Assembly: GCF_945957525.1 (NCBI RefSeq)
Contig: NZ_CAMFLA010000004.1
Span: 62,001 to 126,000 of the forward strand
Length of the DNA stretch: 64,000 nucleotides
Direction: 5' to 3'
Source of the DNA: an uncultured Aquitalea sp.
Lineage (GTDB): Bacteria; Pseudomonadota; Gammaproteobacteria; Burkholderiales; Chromobacteriaceae
The translations under genes were made by a program, and so were the position numbers. Below are positions 28,078-36,085 of this stretch, piece by piece. A model generated the notes under the pieces. That model searched no databases. It was not told the DNA's origin and worked only from the letters and a program-made list of their open reading frames with translations. Every line of letters begins with the position of its first letter. Position 1 is the first letter of the stretch.

Positions 28078-28911
28078 ATGACCCATCCCGCCCCGCCGTT
28101 TTCCCTGCCGCCCGCCTCCGCCGTCCCGCCTTCGGCCAACCTCGCCCGCAGCAACTTCCCCCCCGGCAGCGTGGCGCTGGTGGGGGCCGGGCCGGGCAGC
28201 GCCGACCTGCTGACCCTGCGCGCGGCGCAGCGACTGTCGCAGGCTGACGTCGTGCTCTACGATCACCTGATCAGCCCCGACATCCTGCTGCTGGCTCCGC
28301 CAAGCGCCAGCCGCATCTGCGTGGGCAAGCGCGCCAGCCGCCACACCCTGCCGCAAGGCGATATCAACCAATTGCTGATCGGTTTCGCCCGGCAAGGCCA
28401 GCGGGTGGTGCGGCTGAAAGGCGGCGATCCCTTCATGTTCGGTCGCGGCGGCGAAGAGATGCGCGCCGTACTGGCCGCCGGCATTCCCTGTGAATCCGTT
28501 CCCGGCGTCAGCGCCGCGCTGGGCGCTGCCGCCAGCCTGCTGTTGCCGCTTACCCATCGCGACTATGCGCAAGGCTGCTGCTTCGTCACAGGCCATCGGC
28601 GCGAAGGCGAATCCGCGCTGGCCTGGACCGCCGACACCGGGCCGGACGAAACCCTGGTGGTGTACATGGGGCTGGGAGAGGCGGACAACATCGCCCGCCA
28701 GCTCATGGCGCATGGCCGCGCGCCGGACACCCCGGTAGCGGTGGTGGAACAGGCCTGCATGAGCGGCGAGCGCGCCGTTTGCGGCCAACTGGCCGGACTG
28801 GGCCGGCTGATTGCGGATCACCAACTGCGCGCGCCGGCCTTGCTGGTGATAGGCGAAGTCGTGAGGCTGCATCAGGAGCTGGCCGCCCTGCGCGCCGCGC
28901 TGACGGCCTGA
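28078..28911 (+). CDS. nirE: Uroporphyrinogen-III C-methyltransferase (NirE type)
   Basis: SUMT makes precorrin-2, the first committed step toward siroheme and heme d1. The 277-residue protein has 'VALVGAGPGSADLLTLRAAQ', 'VVLYDHLI', 'VRLKGGDPFMFGRGGEE' and 'VVYMGL', all SUMT signatures. A Pro-rich N-terminus of about 30 residues precedes the enzyme core and contains one copy of the recurring 14-base word on its DNA. Its place in the nir-nor island and its Fnr/Dnr box indicate NirE, dedicated to heme d1. Confidence 0.92.
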   Translation: MTHPAPPFSLPPASAVPPSANLARSNFPPGSVALVGAGPGSADLLTLRAAQRLSQADVVLYDHLISPDILLLAPPSASRICVGKRASRHTLPQGDINQLLIGFARQGQRVVRLKGGDPFMFGRGGEEMRAVLAAGIPCESVPGVSAALGAAASLLLPLTHRDYAQGCCFVTGHRREGESALAWTADTGPDETLVVYMGLGEADNIARQLMAHGRAPDTPVAVVEQACMSGERAVCGQLAGLGRLIADHQLRAPALLVIGEVVRLHQELAALRAALTA

Positions 28912-28921
28912 GCCGGATTTC

Positions 28922-28935
28922 TTGATTCCGGTCAT
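28922..28935 (+). promoter_or_regulatory. Weak FNR/DNR-like half-site before the hemerythrin gene
   Basis: TTGATTCCGGTCAT has a perfect left half but only 3 of 5 matching right-half bases. It sits 58 bases before the hemerythrin start. Confidence 0.35.
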
Positions 28936-28992
28936 TCAGCCGCCCGGCCACGGCCCGCCATACTGCAGGCTCCACCCCACAAGGACACCGCC

Positions 28993-29421
28993 ATGAGCGC
29001 CATCGATACCCTCACCCGCCAGCACCGCGACTGCGACGAACGCTTCGCCGCTTGCGAAGCCGCCGTCCGCACACAGGACTGGGAGTCGGCCAGCACCGCC
29101 TTCGCCGGTTTCTGCCAGGAAATGGAAGACCACTTCGGCATCGAAGAAGAAGCTCTATTCCCCGCTTTCGAGTCGGCCAGCGGCCAGAGCATGGGCCCCA
29201 CCCGCGTGATGCGCATGGAGCACCAGGACATGCGCGAACTGATGCAGGATATGGCGGCAGCGCTGCAAGCCCGCCAAGCCGCCGCCTTCCTCGGCCTCAA
29301 CGACACCCTGCTCATCCTCATGCAGCAGCACAATATGAAAGAAGAAAACATCCTCTACCCCATGTGCGCGCAAATCCTGCCGGACATGGCCGCACTGATC
29401 GCAGAAGGCTGCAAGGCATGA
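28993..29421 (+). CDS. Hemerythrin HHE-domain protein
   Basis: A 142-residue all-helical protein. Di-iron ligand candidates: 'RQHRDCDERF' (His10), 'EMEDHFGIEEEALFP' (H-x3-E), 'MRMEHQDMRE' (His) and 'MQQHNMKEENILYP' (H-x4-E). This is the YtfE/DnrN-like HHE pattern without the N-terminal ScdA Cys domain. Such proteins handle NO damage or bind NO/O2. Being the first gene after nirE, with a DUF2249 protein coupled behind, suggests a role in NO tolerance or denitrification. Function is inferred. Confidence 0.85.
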   Translation: MSAIDTLTRQHRDCDERFAACEAAVRTQDWESASTAFAGFCQEMEDHFGIEEEALFPAFESASGQSMGPTRVMRMEHQDMRELMQDMAAALQARQAAAFLGLNDTLLILMQQHNMKEENILYPMCAQILPDMAALIAEGCKA

Positions 29422-29630
29422 CGCCCCGCGACCTGCGTCATCTGGCTCCGCCGGAGCCGATGGAAATCATCCTGGACGCCGCCGAACAGATGCAAAGCGG
29501 CGACACGCTTGCCTGGGTGCTGCCTCATCACCCCTCCCCGCTGCTGCCCATGCTGGAGCGCGACGGCTTGCAATACCGTTTCGAACTCGCCGGCGACGGC
29601 GGCGTGGTGCTGTTCCTCACCCGGCCATGA
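29418..29630 (+). CDS. DUF2249 protein
   Basis: A 70-residue protein (MTPRDLRHLAPPEPMEIILDAAEQM) with the DUF2249 pattern 'LDLR.L.PPEPM..IL.....L..GD.L....PH.P.PLL..L', related to the TusA/SirA fold. These domains often accompany hemerythrin and denitrification genes; the biochemical role is not known. Its ATG overlaps the hemerythrin stop (ATGA) and its stop overlaps the next start, so three genes are translationally coupled. Confidence 0.85.
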   Translation: MTPRDLRHLAPPEPMEIILDAAEQMQSGDTLAWVLPHHPSPLLPMLERDGLQYRFELAGDGGVVLFLTRP

Positions 29631-30901
29631 GCGCCTGGCTGGATTACGAGCAAGCGCCTCCCCTGTGGTTGCCGCTGGCATACATGCTGGCCGCGCCTTG
29701 CTGGCTGCTGGCCGGCGCGCTGCTGCTGGCCGCTCTGCCCGGCGACGCGCCCTTCCGTTTCCAGCCCGCCGTACTGGCGCTCACGCATGTGCTCACGCTG
29801 GGGGTGCTGGGCAATGTGATGATCGGCTCGCTGTGGCAGCTGCTGGCGGTGGTCGCCGGCGTGCCGGTGCGCGCACCGCGCCGTTTGCTGCTGATCAGCC
29901 ACCTGCCGCTGCAGGCCGGTTGCGCGGCGCTGGCGGCCGGCTTCTGGCAAGGCCTCTCACCGGCATGGCTGCAAGCGGGCGCCCTCCTGCTGCTGCCCGC
30001 GCTGCTTACCCCGGCCGGCTACGGTCTGCGCGGTCTCTGGCGCAGTCCGGCCAGGGACGCCACCAGCCGCAGCTTGCTGCTGGCCCTGGCGAGTCTGAGC
30101 CTGGCGGCGCTGTTCGGCGCGGCCAGCGCGCTCACCCTGAGCGGCCGCCTGCCCCTGCCGCTGACGCCGTTGCTGGACAACCATATCTTGTGGGCGCTGG
30201 GCGGCTGGCTCTGCCTGCTGGCGCTGGCAGTGGCGCGCACGGTGATACCCCTGTTTCTGATCACCCCCGCCTGGCAGGAAAAACATCTGTCGCAGGAACA
30301 ACTGCTGTTCGGCCAACTGACGCTGGCGGCCATGACGCTAGGCCTGGGCCTCGCATCCCCATCCGGCTGGGCCCTGAGCTCCCTGAGCCTGAGCCTGATC
30401 GCCGTCGGCTGGCGGCTATTGCGCGCACTGGCTCTCAGCAAACGTCCCGCCGACCCTTCGCGGCGCGGCTGGCGGCTGGCCATGTCCAGCCTGATGGCGG
30501 CGGCGGCCTGCCTTGGCGGCTTGCAAGCCGGCATGGACTCTGACGCCCTGTCCATGCTGGCCGGCGGCTTGATGTTGGGAGGGTTCGGCTTGGGTACAGT
30601 ACTAAGCATGCAAGGCAAGATCCTGCCGTTCTTGCTGTGGCTCGCCTTGAAATCAGCTGGCTTGCTGCGCAAGCAGTTGCCGGCAACGCATGACCTGCTC
30701 AGCGAAAGCGCCCACGCCCGTCTGTTGTGGCTGCATGCCGCATGGCTGCTGTGCGGCGGCACCTGGATAGGGTGGGGTATGGCTGCGCCGTTTGCGCTGG
30801 CCACGCTGGCGCTGGCCGGCTACTGGCTGGCGCTGGTCATGACCGTGCTGCGCCGCTACCGGCAGTGCCTGCCGCGGCTCCAGCCGCCCCCTAGCCCGTA
30901 A
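29627..30901 (+). CDS. Polytopic membrane protein of the denitrification island (NnrS-like topology)
   Basis: A 424-residue protein with about 12 hydrophobic segments and very little soluble sequence. 'LALTHVLTLGVLGNVMIGSLWQLLAVVAG' (~45-73) and 'LPLLDNHILWALGGW'-like segments carry single His residues inside helices, as in NnrS and heme-copper-like proteins, but I cannot assign a family with certainty. It is coupled by ATGA overlap to the DUF2249 gene. A role in NO response or reductase assembly is inference from position. Confidence 0.6.
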   Translation: MSAWLDYEQAPPLWLPLAYMLAAPCWLLAGALLLAALPGDAPFRFQPAVLALTHVLTLGVLGNVMIGSLWQLLAVVAGVPVRAPRRLLLISHLPLQAGCAALAAGFWQGLSPAWLQAGALLLLPALLTPAGYGLRGLWRSPARDATSRSLLLALASLSLAALFGAASALTLSGRLPLPLTPLLDNHILWALGGWLCLLALAVARTVIPLFLITPAWQEKHLSQEQLLFGQLTLAAMTLGLGLASPSGWALSSLSLSLIAVGWRLLRALALSKRPADPSRRGWRLAMSSLMAAAACLGGLQAGMDSDALSMLAGGLMLGGFGLGTVLSMQGKILPFLLWLALKSAGLLRKQLPATHDLLSESAHARLLWLHAAWLLCGGTWIGWGMAAPFALATLALAGYWLALVMTVLRRYRQCLPRLQPPPSP

Positions 30902-31215
30902 TACTGCGGCAACCCGAGCTATACACCTTGTCGCCGTACTAGGCACTGCGCCAGATTCGATACCCCCACTCTCCGCCGCCTGTCACTTCGTCCAGCGACA
31001 CACCCCGCGACAGCCCGGCCGTGGGCCAGCTCGCCGCGCCGCCGCCAAACCCCAAGAACATTGTCCTGACGCCTTTTTCCTTCGGCTTGTACCAGCTGCT
31101 TGGCACGCCTCCCCCTTTCTCCAGACCACCACCCCCATACCCCGATCGCTTGCACGACCCTCCCCCCTGTTTCAAGCTAAGCGACTGACATTCGATTAAA
31201 CACGACACAATTGAA
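30902..31215. other. Intergenic region before vgrG
   Basis: No gene is supported here. The plus strand is C-rich with repeated CCCCC runs; a minus-strand frame (30939-31304) contains 'FLGFGGGAASWPTAGLSRGV' but has no start context or recognisable family. No terminator with T-run and no clear promoter was seen. Confidence 0.4.
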
Positions 31216-33711
31216 ATGCCTAACGCATACAGCCTGATCTTTCCACGCCACCTGCAAGTCGACGCACTCTCAGTCCTCGAATTCACCCTGCTCGAAGCTC
31301 TCAACCAGCCCTACCAGCTCGACATCGCCCTCACTTGCCCCAACCCCCAGCTCGACCTCGCCCGCCTCATCCACCAGCCCGTCGCCTTCCGGCTGCAGCC
31401 TTCGGCCACGCTGCCCGGTGCCGAGGCCGCCGCTCGCCAGTGGAGCGGCGTGGTGCGGGAGGCCCGGCGCGGCCGCGTCAGCGCCGATGAAACCCGCTAC
31501 CACTTTCACATCGCCCCCCGCCTGACCCTGCTGCAAGACCACTTCGGCAATCGGCTTTATCAGCGCACCACCGTGCCGGCGATGGTGGAAGACATGCTGC
31601 GCGAGTTCGCTGGCCTCACCGGCGCGGACTTCGAGTTCCGCCTCACCCGCGATTACCCGGTGCACGAGCACCGCACCGTGTATCAGGAGGACATGCTCGG
31701 CGCGCTGCAACGCCTGTGCGCCGACGAGGGCATCGCCTTTGCCTTTGCCCCGCAGCAGCCCGGCGACAGCGCGGAGAAGCTGCTGTTTTTCGACAACCTG
31801 GAGGGCTACGAGCGCGACAGCCTGCGCCACGGCCTGTACCGCGAGCAGGCCGGCCTGGAGGCTGCCGGCGAGATGGCGGTGTCGGCGCTGTCGGTCAGCC
31901 ATCAGGGCATGAGCCGCAGCACCCGCCTGCGCGATCATAATCTGTACGACGCGCCCAACCGGCTGGACGTGGACGCCGGTTTTCAAGGGGAAACGCCCGC
32001 CGCCCACGGTGCGCGCTATTTCTATGGCGAGCACTACCGCCAGCGTGAGGATGGTGAGCAGCTGGCCCGCTTGCGGCAGGAGTTCAGCGTCAGCCGTCAG
32101 TGTCAGGCCGAGGGCGCCGGCAATCTCATCGCCAGCCGCCCCGGCGCGGTGTTGCGGCTGGACCGCGCGTTTGCCGAAGCGCCCCACGGCTGGCTGATTA
32201 CCGAGGCCCGCCACCAGGGGTCGCGCCGAGAGGCTTACCGCAACCAGTTTCAGGCTATCCCGGCAGACCGGGTGTGGCGGCCTCAGCCGCTGCCCTGGCC
32301 GGTGGCGAGCGGTCAGCAAACCGCCACCGTGGTCAGCCCCGGCGACGGGCATTATCTCTACCCCTATCTGTCCGAACACGGTCACTACGTGGTGCGCTTT
32401 GACTGGGACACCCGCCTCAACACCCGCCCCGGCACCGATACCCGCTGGGTGAGACTGGCGCGGCCTTACGCCGGAGGCCAGTACGGCATGCACTTTGGCC
32501 TGCACGCCGGCGTGCGAGTGCTGATCGGCTTTCTCAACGGCAATATCGACGAACCCTATATCTGCGGGGCGGTGTCCGATAGCCAGCATCCCGACCTGCT
32601 CACCAGCGACAATCACAGCCGCAACATCATCCGTACTTGGGGCAAGAACAAGCTGCGCATGGAGGATTTGCGCGGCAAGGAGCACATCAAGCTGGCCACC
32701 GAGTACGGCAAGACCCAGCTTAATCTGGGCCACCTGGTGGACAGCGGCCGCCAGGGACGCGGCGAAGGCTTCGAGGTGCGCACCGACCACTGGGGCGCAT
32801 TGCGCGCCGGCAAGGGCCTGCTGTTGTCCGCCCACGCCCAGCCGGGTGCCGGCGGCGCGCAGCGGGACATGGACGCGGCCATTCAGCAACTGGAGGCGGC
32901 CAACCGCCTCAGCGACAGCCTGGGGCAGGCCGCCGCCCAGGCCCAGGCCGAGCCGGTAAACCTCCAAGCCCAAGTGGATTTGCTCAAGCAACAGCTGGCC
33001 GACCTGCAACAAGCGGTGCTGTTGGCCAGCGCCCCGGCCGGCATCGCCCTCAGCGCCGGCGACAGCCTGCACGCCGCCGCCGGGCAGGACATCTCACTCA
33101 CCGCCCAACAGCGCGTCAACGTCAGCGCCAAGCGTTCCTTCATCGCCAACGTGGGCGAAGCCATCAGCCTGTTTGCCGCCAAAGCCGGCCTCAAGCTGTA
33201 CGCCAACCAAGGCAAGGTGGACATCCAGGCCCAGGGCGACGAGCTGTTGCTGTCATCGCAAAAGGACACGCAAATCCGCAGCCTGAAAAAGATCAGCCTG
33301 GCCGCGCAAGAGGAAATCGTGCTGACGGTGGGCGGCAACGCCCTGCGCATCACGGCAGACGGCGTCAGCACCTACGGCAAGACTACCGTGTATGGGCCGC
33401 TCTCGGTCACAGGCCTCAGCGGCAGCCCCCGCGACCTGGCGGCCCTCCCCGGCCCGGTCGGCCTGTTCAACCAGCAATTCCGCTTGCGCAATCCACAAGG
33501 CTTTGAGTGGAAGGGCCTGCCGCTCACCATCAACACCCCTGCGGGCAACTGGGTGCAAGCCAGCGACAAACAAGGCGGCAGCCACGCGCTGCACGACAAC
33601 GAGCAGGCAGAAGTGGAGGCCGAGCTGCTGTGGATGACGTGGGAAGAGCCGCCCAACGACCTTGCAGAATCTGCCGAACCCGCCGACACCACAGAGAACG
33701 CCCCCCAATGA
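31216..33711 (+). CDS. vgrG: Type VI secretion spike protein VgrG
   Basis: An 831-residue VgrG. The gp27-like base occupies roughly 1-380 ('FPRHLQVDALSVLEFTLLEALNQPYQ' start, 'VHEHRTVYQEDMLGALQRLCADEGI'), then a gp5-like OB domain ('VRFDWD', 'RLARPYAG'), 'SRNIIRTWGKNKLRMEDLRGKEHI' and a DUF2345 beta-helix (~560-720). A C-terminal extension of about 110 residues ('NQQFRLRNPQGFEWKGLPL', 'EEPP') probably docks the cargo. No other T6SS structural gene lies nearby, so this is an orphan vgrG island. Stop overlaps the next ATG. Confidence 0.95.
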   Translation: MPNAYSLIFPRHLQVDALSVLEFTLLEALNQPYQLDIALTCPNPQLDLARLIHQPVAFRLQPSATLPGAEAAARQWSGVVREARRGRVSADETRYHFHIAPRLTLLQDHFGNRLYQRTTVPAMVEDMLREFAGLTGADFEFRLTRDYPVHEHRTVYQEDMLGALQRLCADEGIAFAFAPQQPGDSAEKLLFFDNLEGYERDSLRHGLYREQAGLEAAGEMAVSALSVSHQGMSRSTRLRDHNLYDAPNRLDVDAGFQGETPAAHGARYFYGEHYRQREDGEQLARLRQEFSVSRQCQAEGAGNLIASRPGAVLRLDRAFAEAPHGWLITEARHQGSRREAYRNQFQAIPADRVWRPQPLPWPVASGQQTATVVSPGDGHYLYPYLSEHGHYVVRFDWDTRLNTRPGTDTRWVRLARPYAGGQYGMHFGLHAGVRVLIGFLNGNIDEPYICGAVSDSQHPDLLTSDNHSRNIIRTWGKNKLRMEDLRGKEHIKLATEYGKTQLNLGHLVDSGRQGRGEGFEVRTDHWGALRAGKGLLLSAHAQPGAGGAQRDMDAAIQQLEAANRLSDSLGQAAAQAQAEPVNLQAQVDLLKQQLADLQQAVLLASAPAGIALSAGDSLHAAAGQDISLTAQQRVNVSAKRSFIANVGEAISLFAAKAGLKLYANQGKVDIQAQGDELLLSSQKDTQIRSLKKISLAAQEEIVLTVGGNALRITADGVSTYGKTTVYGPLSVTGLSGSPRDLAALPGPVGLFNQQFRLRNPQGFEWKGLPLTINTPAGNWVQASDKQGGSHALHDNEQAEVEAELLWMTWEEPPNDLAESAEPADTTENAPQ

Positions 33712-34877
33712 GCCAGAACAACATCAGCGCCAAAAGCCAACTGAACGACAAACCCAGCTCCGTTTGCTACCTGGACGGCAGCTACACCACTGCTTGGAGC
33801 CTGGCGCAGCAATTCGCCATTTTGCGCCTGTCTCCCACCAAATCGCCTTGGGGCCCACCTTGGGATATAACGCCTCTCAAAGCAGGCAAGGCGGAAACCA
33901 CGGTTTATCGGCCCATCAAGGGTAGCAGGGCCGACAAGGCAGAGCGTGCCCGCATCATCGCCGCCACCTATGCCCGCTTCTATCTGGAGACTGAAGAACA
34001 CGGCAACCCCAAGTTCAAAGGCCGTTACTACTGGATGGCCCTAGGTGCCTTCGCCAGCAAAACCGTAGCGTGCAATCTGGAATCGTTCGCGCTGAAATCA
34101 TCTACCTCTCTGGGGCTGGATACGGTAGCAGACCGCCTGGGCAAGGGTAATTTCTGGCTGTTCCAGGATATTGCCGCCACCCACTGGCTATACAACTACG
34201 ACCCGGAAACCTGTCTTACCGGCCTGGAAAAGCGCGGCTCGCCCTTGCACAGCTTAATGGAACATAAACTCACCGCCTTGCCTTGGGCTCCAGAATCGCT
34301 GCCCCTACTACAAAAGCTGAAATTGTCTGCCTATGCCAAAAATGGCATGCGACTGGTGAGGGAAATAGAAAAAACGCCACCTTCACTTAAAAAATACAGA
34401 GAAGTGCAACTAGAGCACTTACTAGCCATTGCCGATCACGAGCAACGCGAAGTGCTGCAAAAGCTGATCTACAACGATGCTGAATTTGTCAGATGGCTGA
34501 AAATACAGAGAGAGATTGATGCGGCTGCCGATGACGTTATCGCTATGCCGCCGATGCCGGAACAAGATGGCCCACTCACGGTCGCCTATGCCCTAAAACT
34601 GCTTATGCCACCCATGAAATTGGTCTTTGCCGCCGCCTGTGACTCGGAAGATAAAGAGCTGGAATCCAAGCCGGATGGGATAAAGGATTTCAAGCTGGAG
34701 GATGAGGGAAAGCGTATGAAGTGGATTGGGGAAGCTGCCAATAGATTCCACGACTTGATGTTTACCAGGGCGGACTATATGGAGGAACAACTTAAAATAA
34801 TGGCAAACTGGCACAAGCCCACGCTCAACACTCATCAAATTGTTTTAAAACAGCACGACCTTTGGTGCATGCTATGA
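33708..34877 (+). CDS. VgrG-linked protein of unknown function (DUF2515-like), T6SS effector candidate
   Basis: A 389-residue soluble protein coupled to vgrG by ATGA overlap. Visible features: 'RYYWMALGAFASKTVACNLE' (~105-124), 'GNFWLFQDIAATHWLYNY', and a charged helical C-half. The 'YWMALGAFASK' segment recalls DUF2515 proteins. No signal peptide or transmembrane helix is seen, consistent with a cytoplasmic cargo or adaptor. The second half (34.3-34.9 kb) is clearly richer in A+T than neighbouring genes, a sign of acquisition. Whether it is toxin, chaperone or adaptor is undecided. Confidence 0.65.
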   Translation: MSQNNISAKSQLNDKPSSVCYLDGSYTTAWSLAQQFAILRLSPTKSPWGPPWDITPLKAGKAETTVYRPIKGSRADKAERARIIAATYARFYLETEEHGNPKFKGRYYWMALGAFASKTVACNLESFALKSSTSLGLDTVADRLGKGNFWLFQDIAATHWLYNYDPETCLTGLEKRGSPLHSLMEHKLTALPWAPESLPLLQKLKLSAYAKNGMRLVREIEKTPPSLKKYREVQLEHLLAIADHEQREVLQKLIYNDAEFVRWLKIQREIDAAADDVIAMPPMPEQDGPLTVAYALKLLMPPMKLVFAAACDSEDKELESKPDGIKDFKLEDEGKRMKWIGEAANRFHDLMFTRADYMEEQLKIMANWHKPTLNTHQIVLKQHDLWCML

Positions 34878-36085
34878 AACTGCTGATTCGTTTACTAACC
34901 CTCTTTATTATATCTGCCTGTCAACCCAGCCAAGGAAATCCACCAGCGATGCCAGACACTACCCGACCTATGGAAATCGTTCTCAAACTGGGAGAGCGAG
35001 GCGAGGACTTCGCCAAACGCTATGCCAGCTTATTGGATAAAGATGTACAACCTGCCGGTCTGGCATTTTATGAAATTGATATCAGCTCAAAACAGCAGGC
35101 AAACGCTCAACTTTCCCATGAGGGTTATAGCCTTACTATTCCATACCTATCTGGTGCTGTAGGTGTATTGGATTTTGATTACTCATCCTTGGGGATAGAA
35201 AAATTCAGAGTATATGTGGGATTAACCGCCGACAAAACCCTCAGCAACGAGGCCGCCCGCCTGTATATCAACAGCCTGCTGCAACAATTCCGCAGCAAAG
35301 GCTGGAAACCCTACTTTTATCTGTCAGACCCTCGATTAAGAGGCCAAGAGCAGTTCGAATATGCTCTCACAGGCCCACTCCTCGCTCTGGATGGTGATTA
35401 CGACCTCACTCCGCAAAACTGGGAACGCATTGACTGGATTTCCAGCCCATTCTGGATGTTTTATGCTGACCATGTGTTTGCCAAACTTCAATTCAGGCGC
35501 TCCCCCACCTGGGAGGACCCGAACCAGCCCGGCGTGGCCATGCTCAGCATTGAATTTCAGACCATGGAAAACTCTATGCGGCTGGAGTTTGAAGAAAAAG
35601 ACCGTCGCAACTGGCGCGCGCTCTGGCCTGCCAAGGCGCTAGACTATCGCCAATACCGCGACGCCGAAGAAATCCGCCAGCAGCAAGCCGGCAAGCATAT
35701 CGACATCCACTATCAAGATCCGCCCATGCCGCCCGCCCCGGCCGGACAGCAAAATCCGCCGTTACCAATTGAAGTGACCCGGCCGGCCAACCCCGCGCTC
35801 AAACCCGTCTTGCAACAGCAGCCCAAGCGCGACTCACTGCCCATCGGCACCCGCTGTAAAACCGGCGAGCGCTGCCCGCAAGGCGGCGTCTGGCGGGTGG
35901 AAATGCCCGATGGCCACATCTCCGCTTACAGCCCGTCCATTCTCTCCGGCGTCTTCATCGCCAAAGGCGCCGCCATGCCTGCCTTCTACGTCATCCGCGA
36001 GCGCAAAAACTTCTTGCTGCAATATCTGTTCGGCTATCAGGAGGGCCATGAGCCGGTAGTCTGGAAATTGGCGGCCTACCAATGA
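34874..36085 (+). CDS. Lipoprotein with C-terminal shared module, T6SS immunity candidate
   Basis: A 403-residue lipoprotein: 'LLTLFIISAC' lipobox near residue 15. The N-terminal ~270 residues are unrelated to the next gene; after a Pro-rich linker ('PPMPPAPAGQQNPPLP') comes a module of about 80 residues starting 'CKTGERCPQGGVWRVEMPDG' and ending 'VVWKLAAYQ'. The DNA of that module is nearly identical to the end of the following gene. Its ATG overlaps the previous stop. Periplasmic lipoproteins beside vgrG cargo are often immunity proteins; here that is inference. Confidence 0.7.
   Translation: MKLLIRLLTLFIISACQPSQGNPPAMPDTTRPMEIVLKLGERGEDFAKRYASLLDKDVQPAGLAFYEIDISSKQQANAQLSHEGYSLTIPYLSGAVGVLDFDYSSLGIEKFRVYVGLTADKTLSNEAARLYINSLLQQFRSKGWKPYFYLSDPRLRGQEQFEYALTGPLLALDGDYDLTPQNWERIDWISSPFWMFYADHVFAKLQFRRSPTWEDPNQPGVAMLSIEFQTMENSMRLEFEEKDRRNWRALWPAKALDYRQYRDAEEIRQQQAGKHIDIHYQDPPMPPAPAGQQNPPLPIEVTRPANPALKPVLQQQPKRDSLPIGTRCKTGERCPQGGVWRVEMPDGHISAYSPSILSGVFIAKGAAMPAFYVIRERKNFLLQYLFGYQEGHEPVVWKLAAYQ
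35861..36082 (+). repeat. 222-base direct repeat, copy 1
   Basis: Matches 37201-37422 with about five differences by eye (roughly 98% identity). It encodes the shared C-terminal module of the two lipoproteins, whereas flanking coding sequence is not alike. Confidence 0.9.

Noticed and set aside
30939-31304. Minus-strand frame before vgrG with a Gly-rich segment
   Set aside because: No start signal, overlaps the vgrG start, composition follows C-runs of the plus strand.
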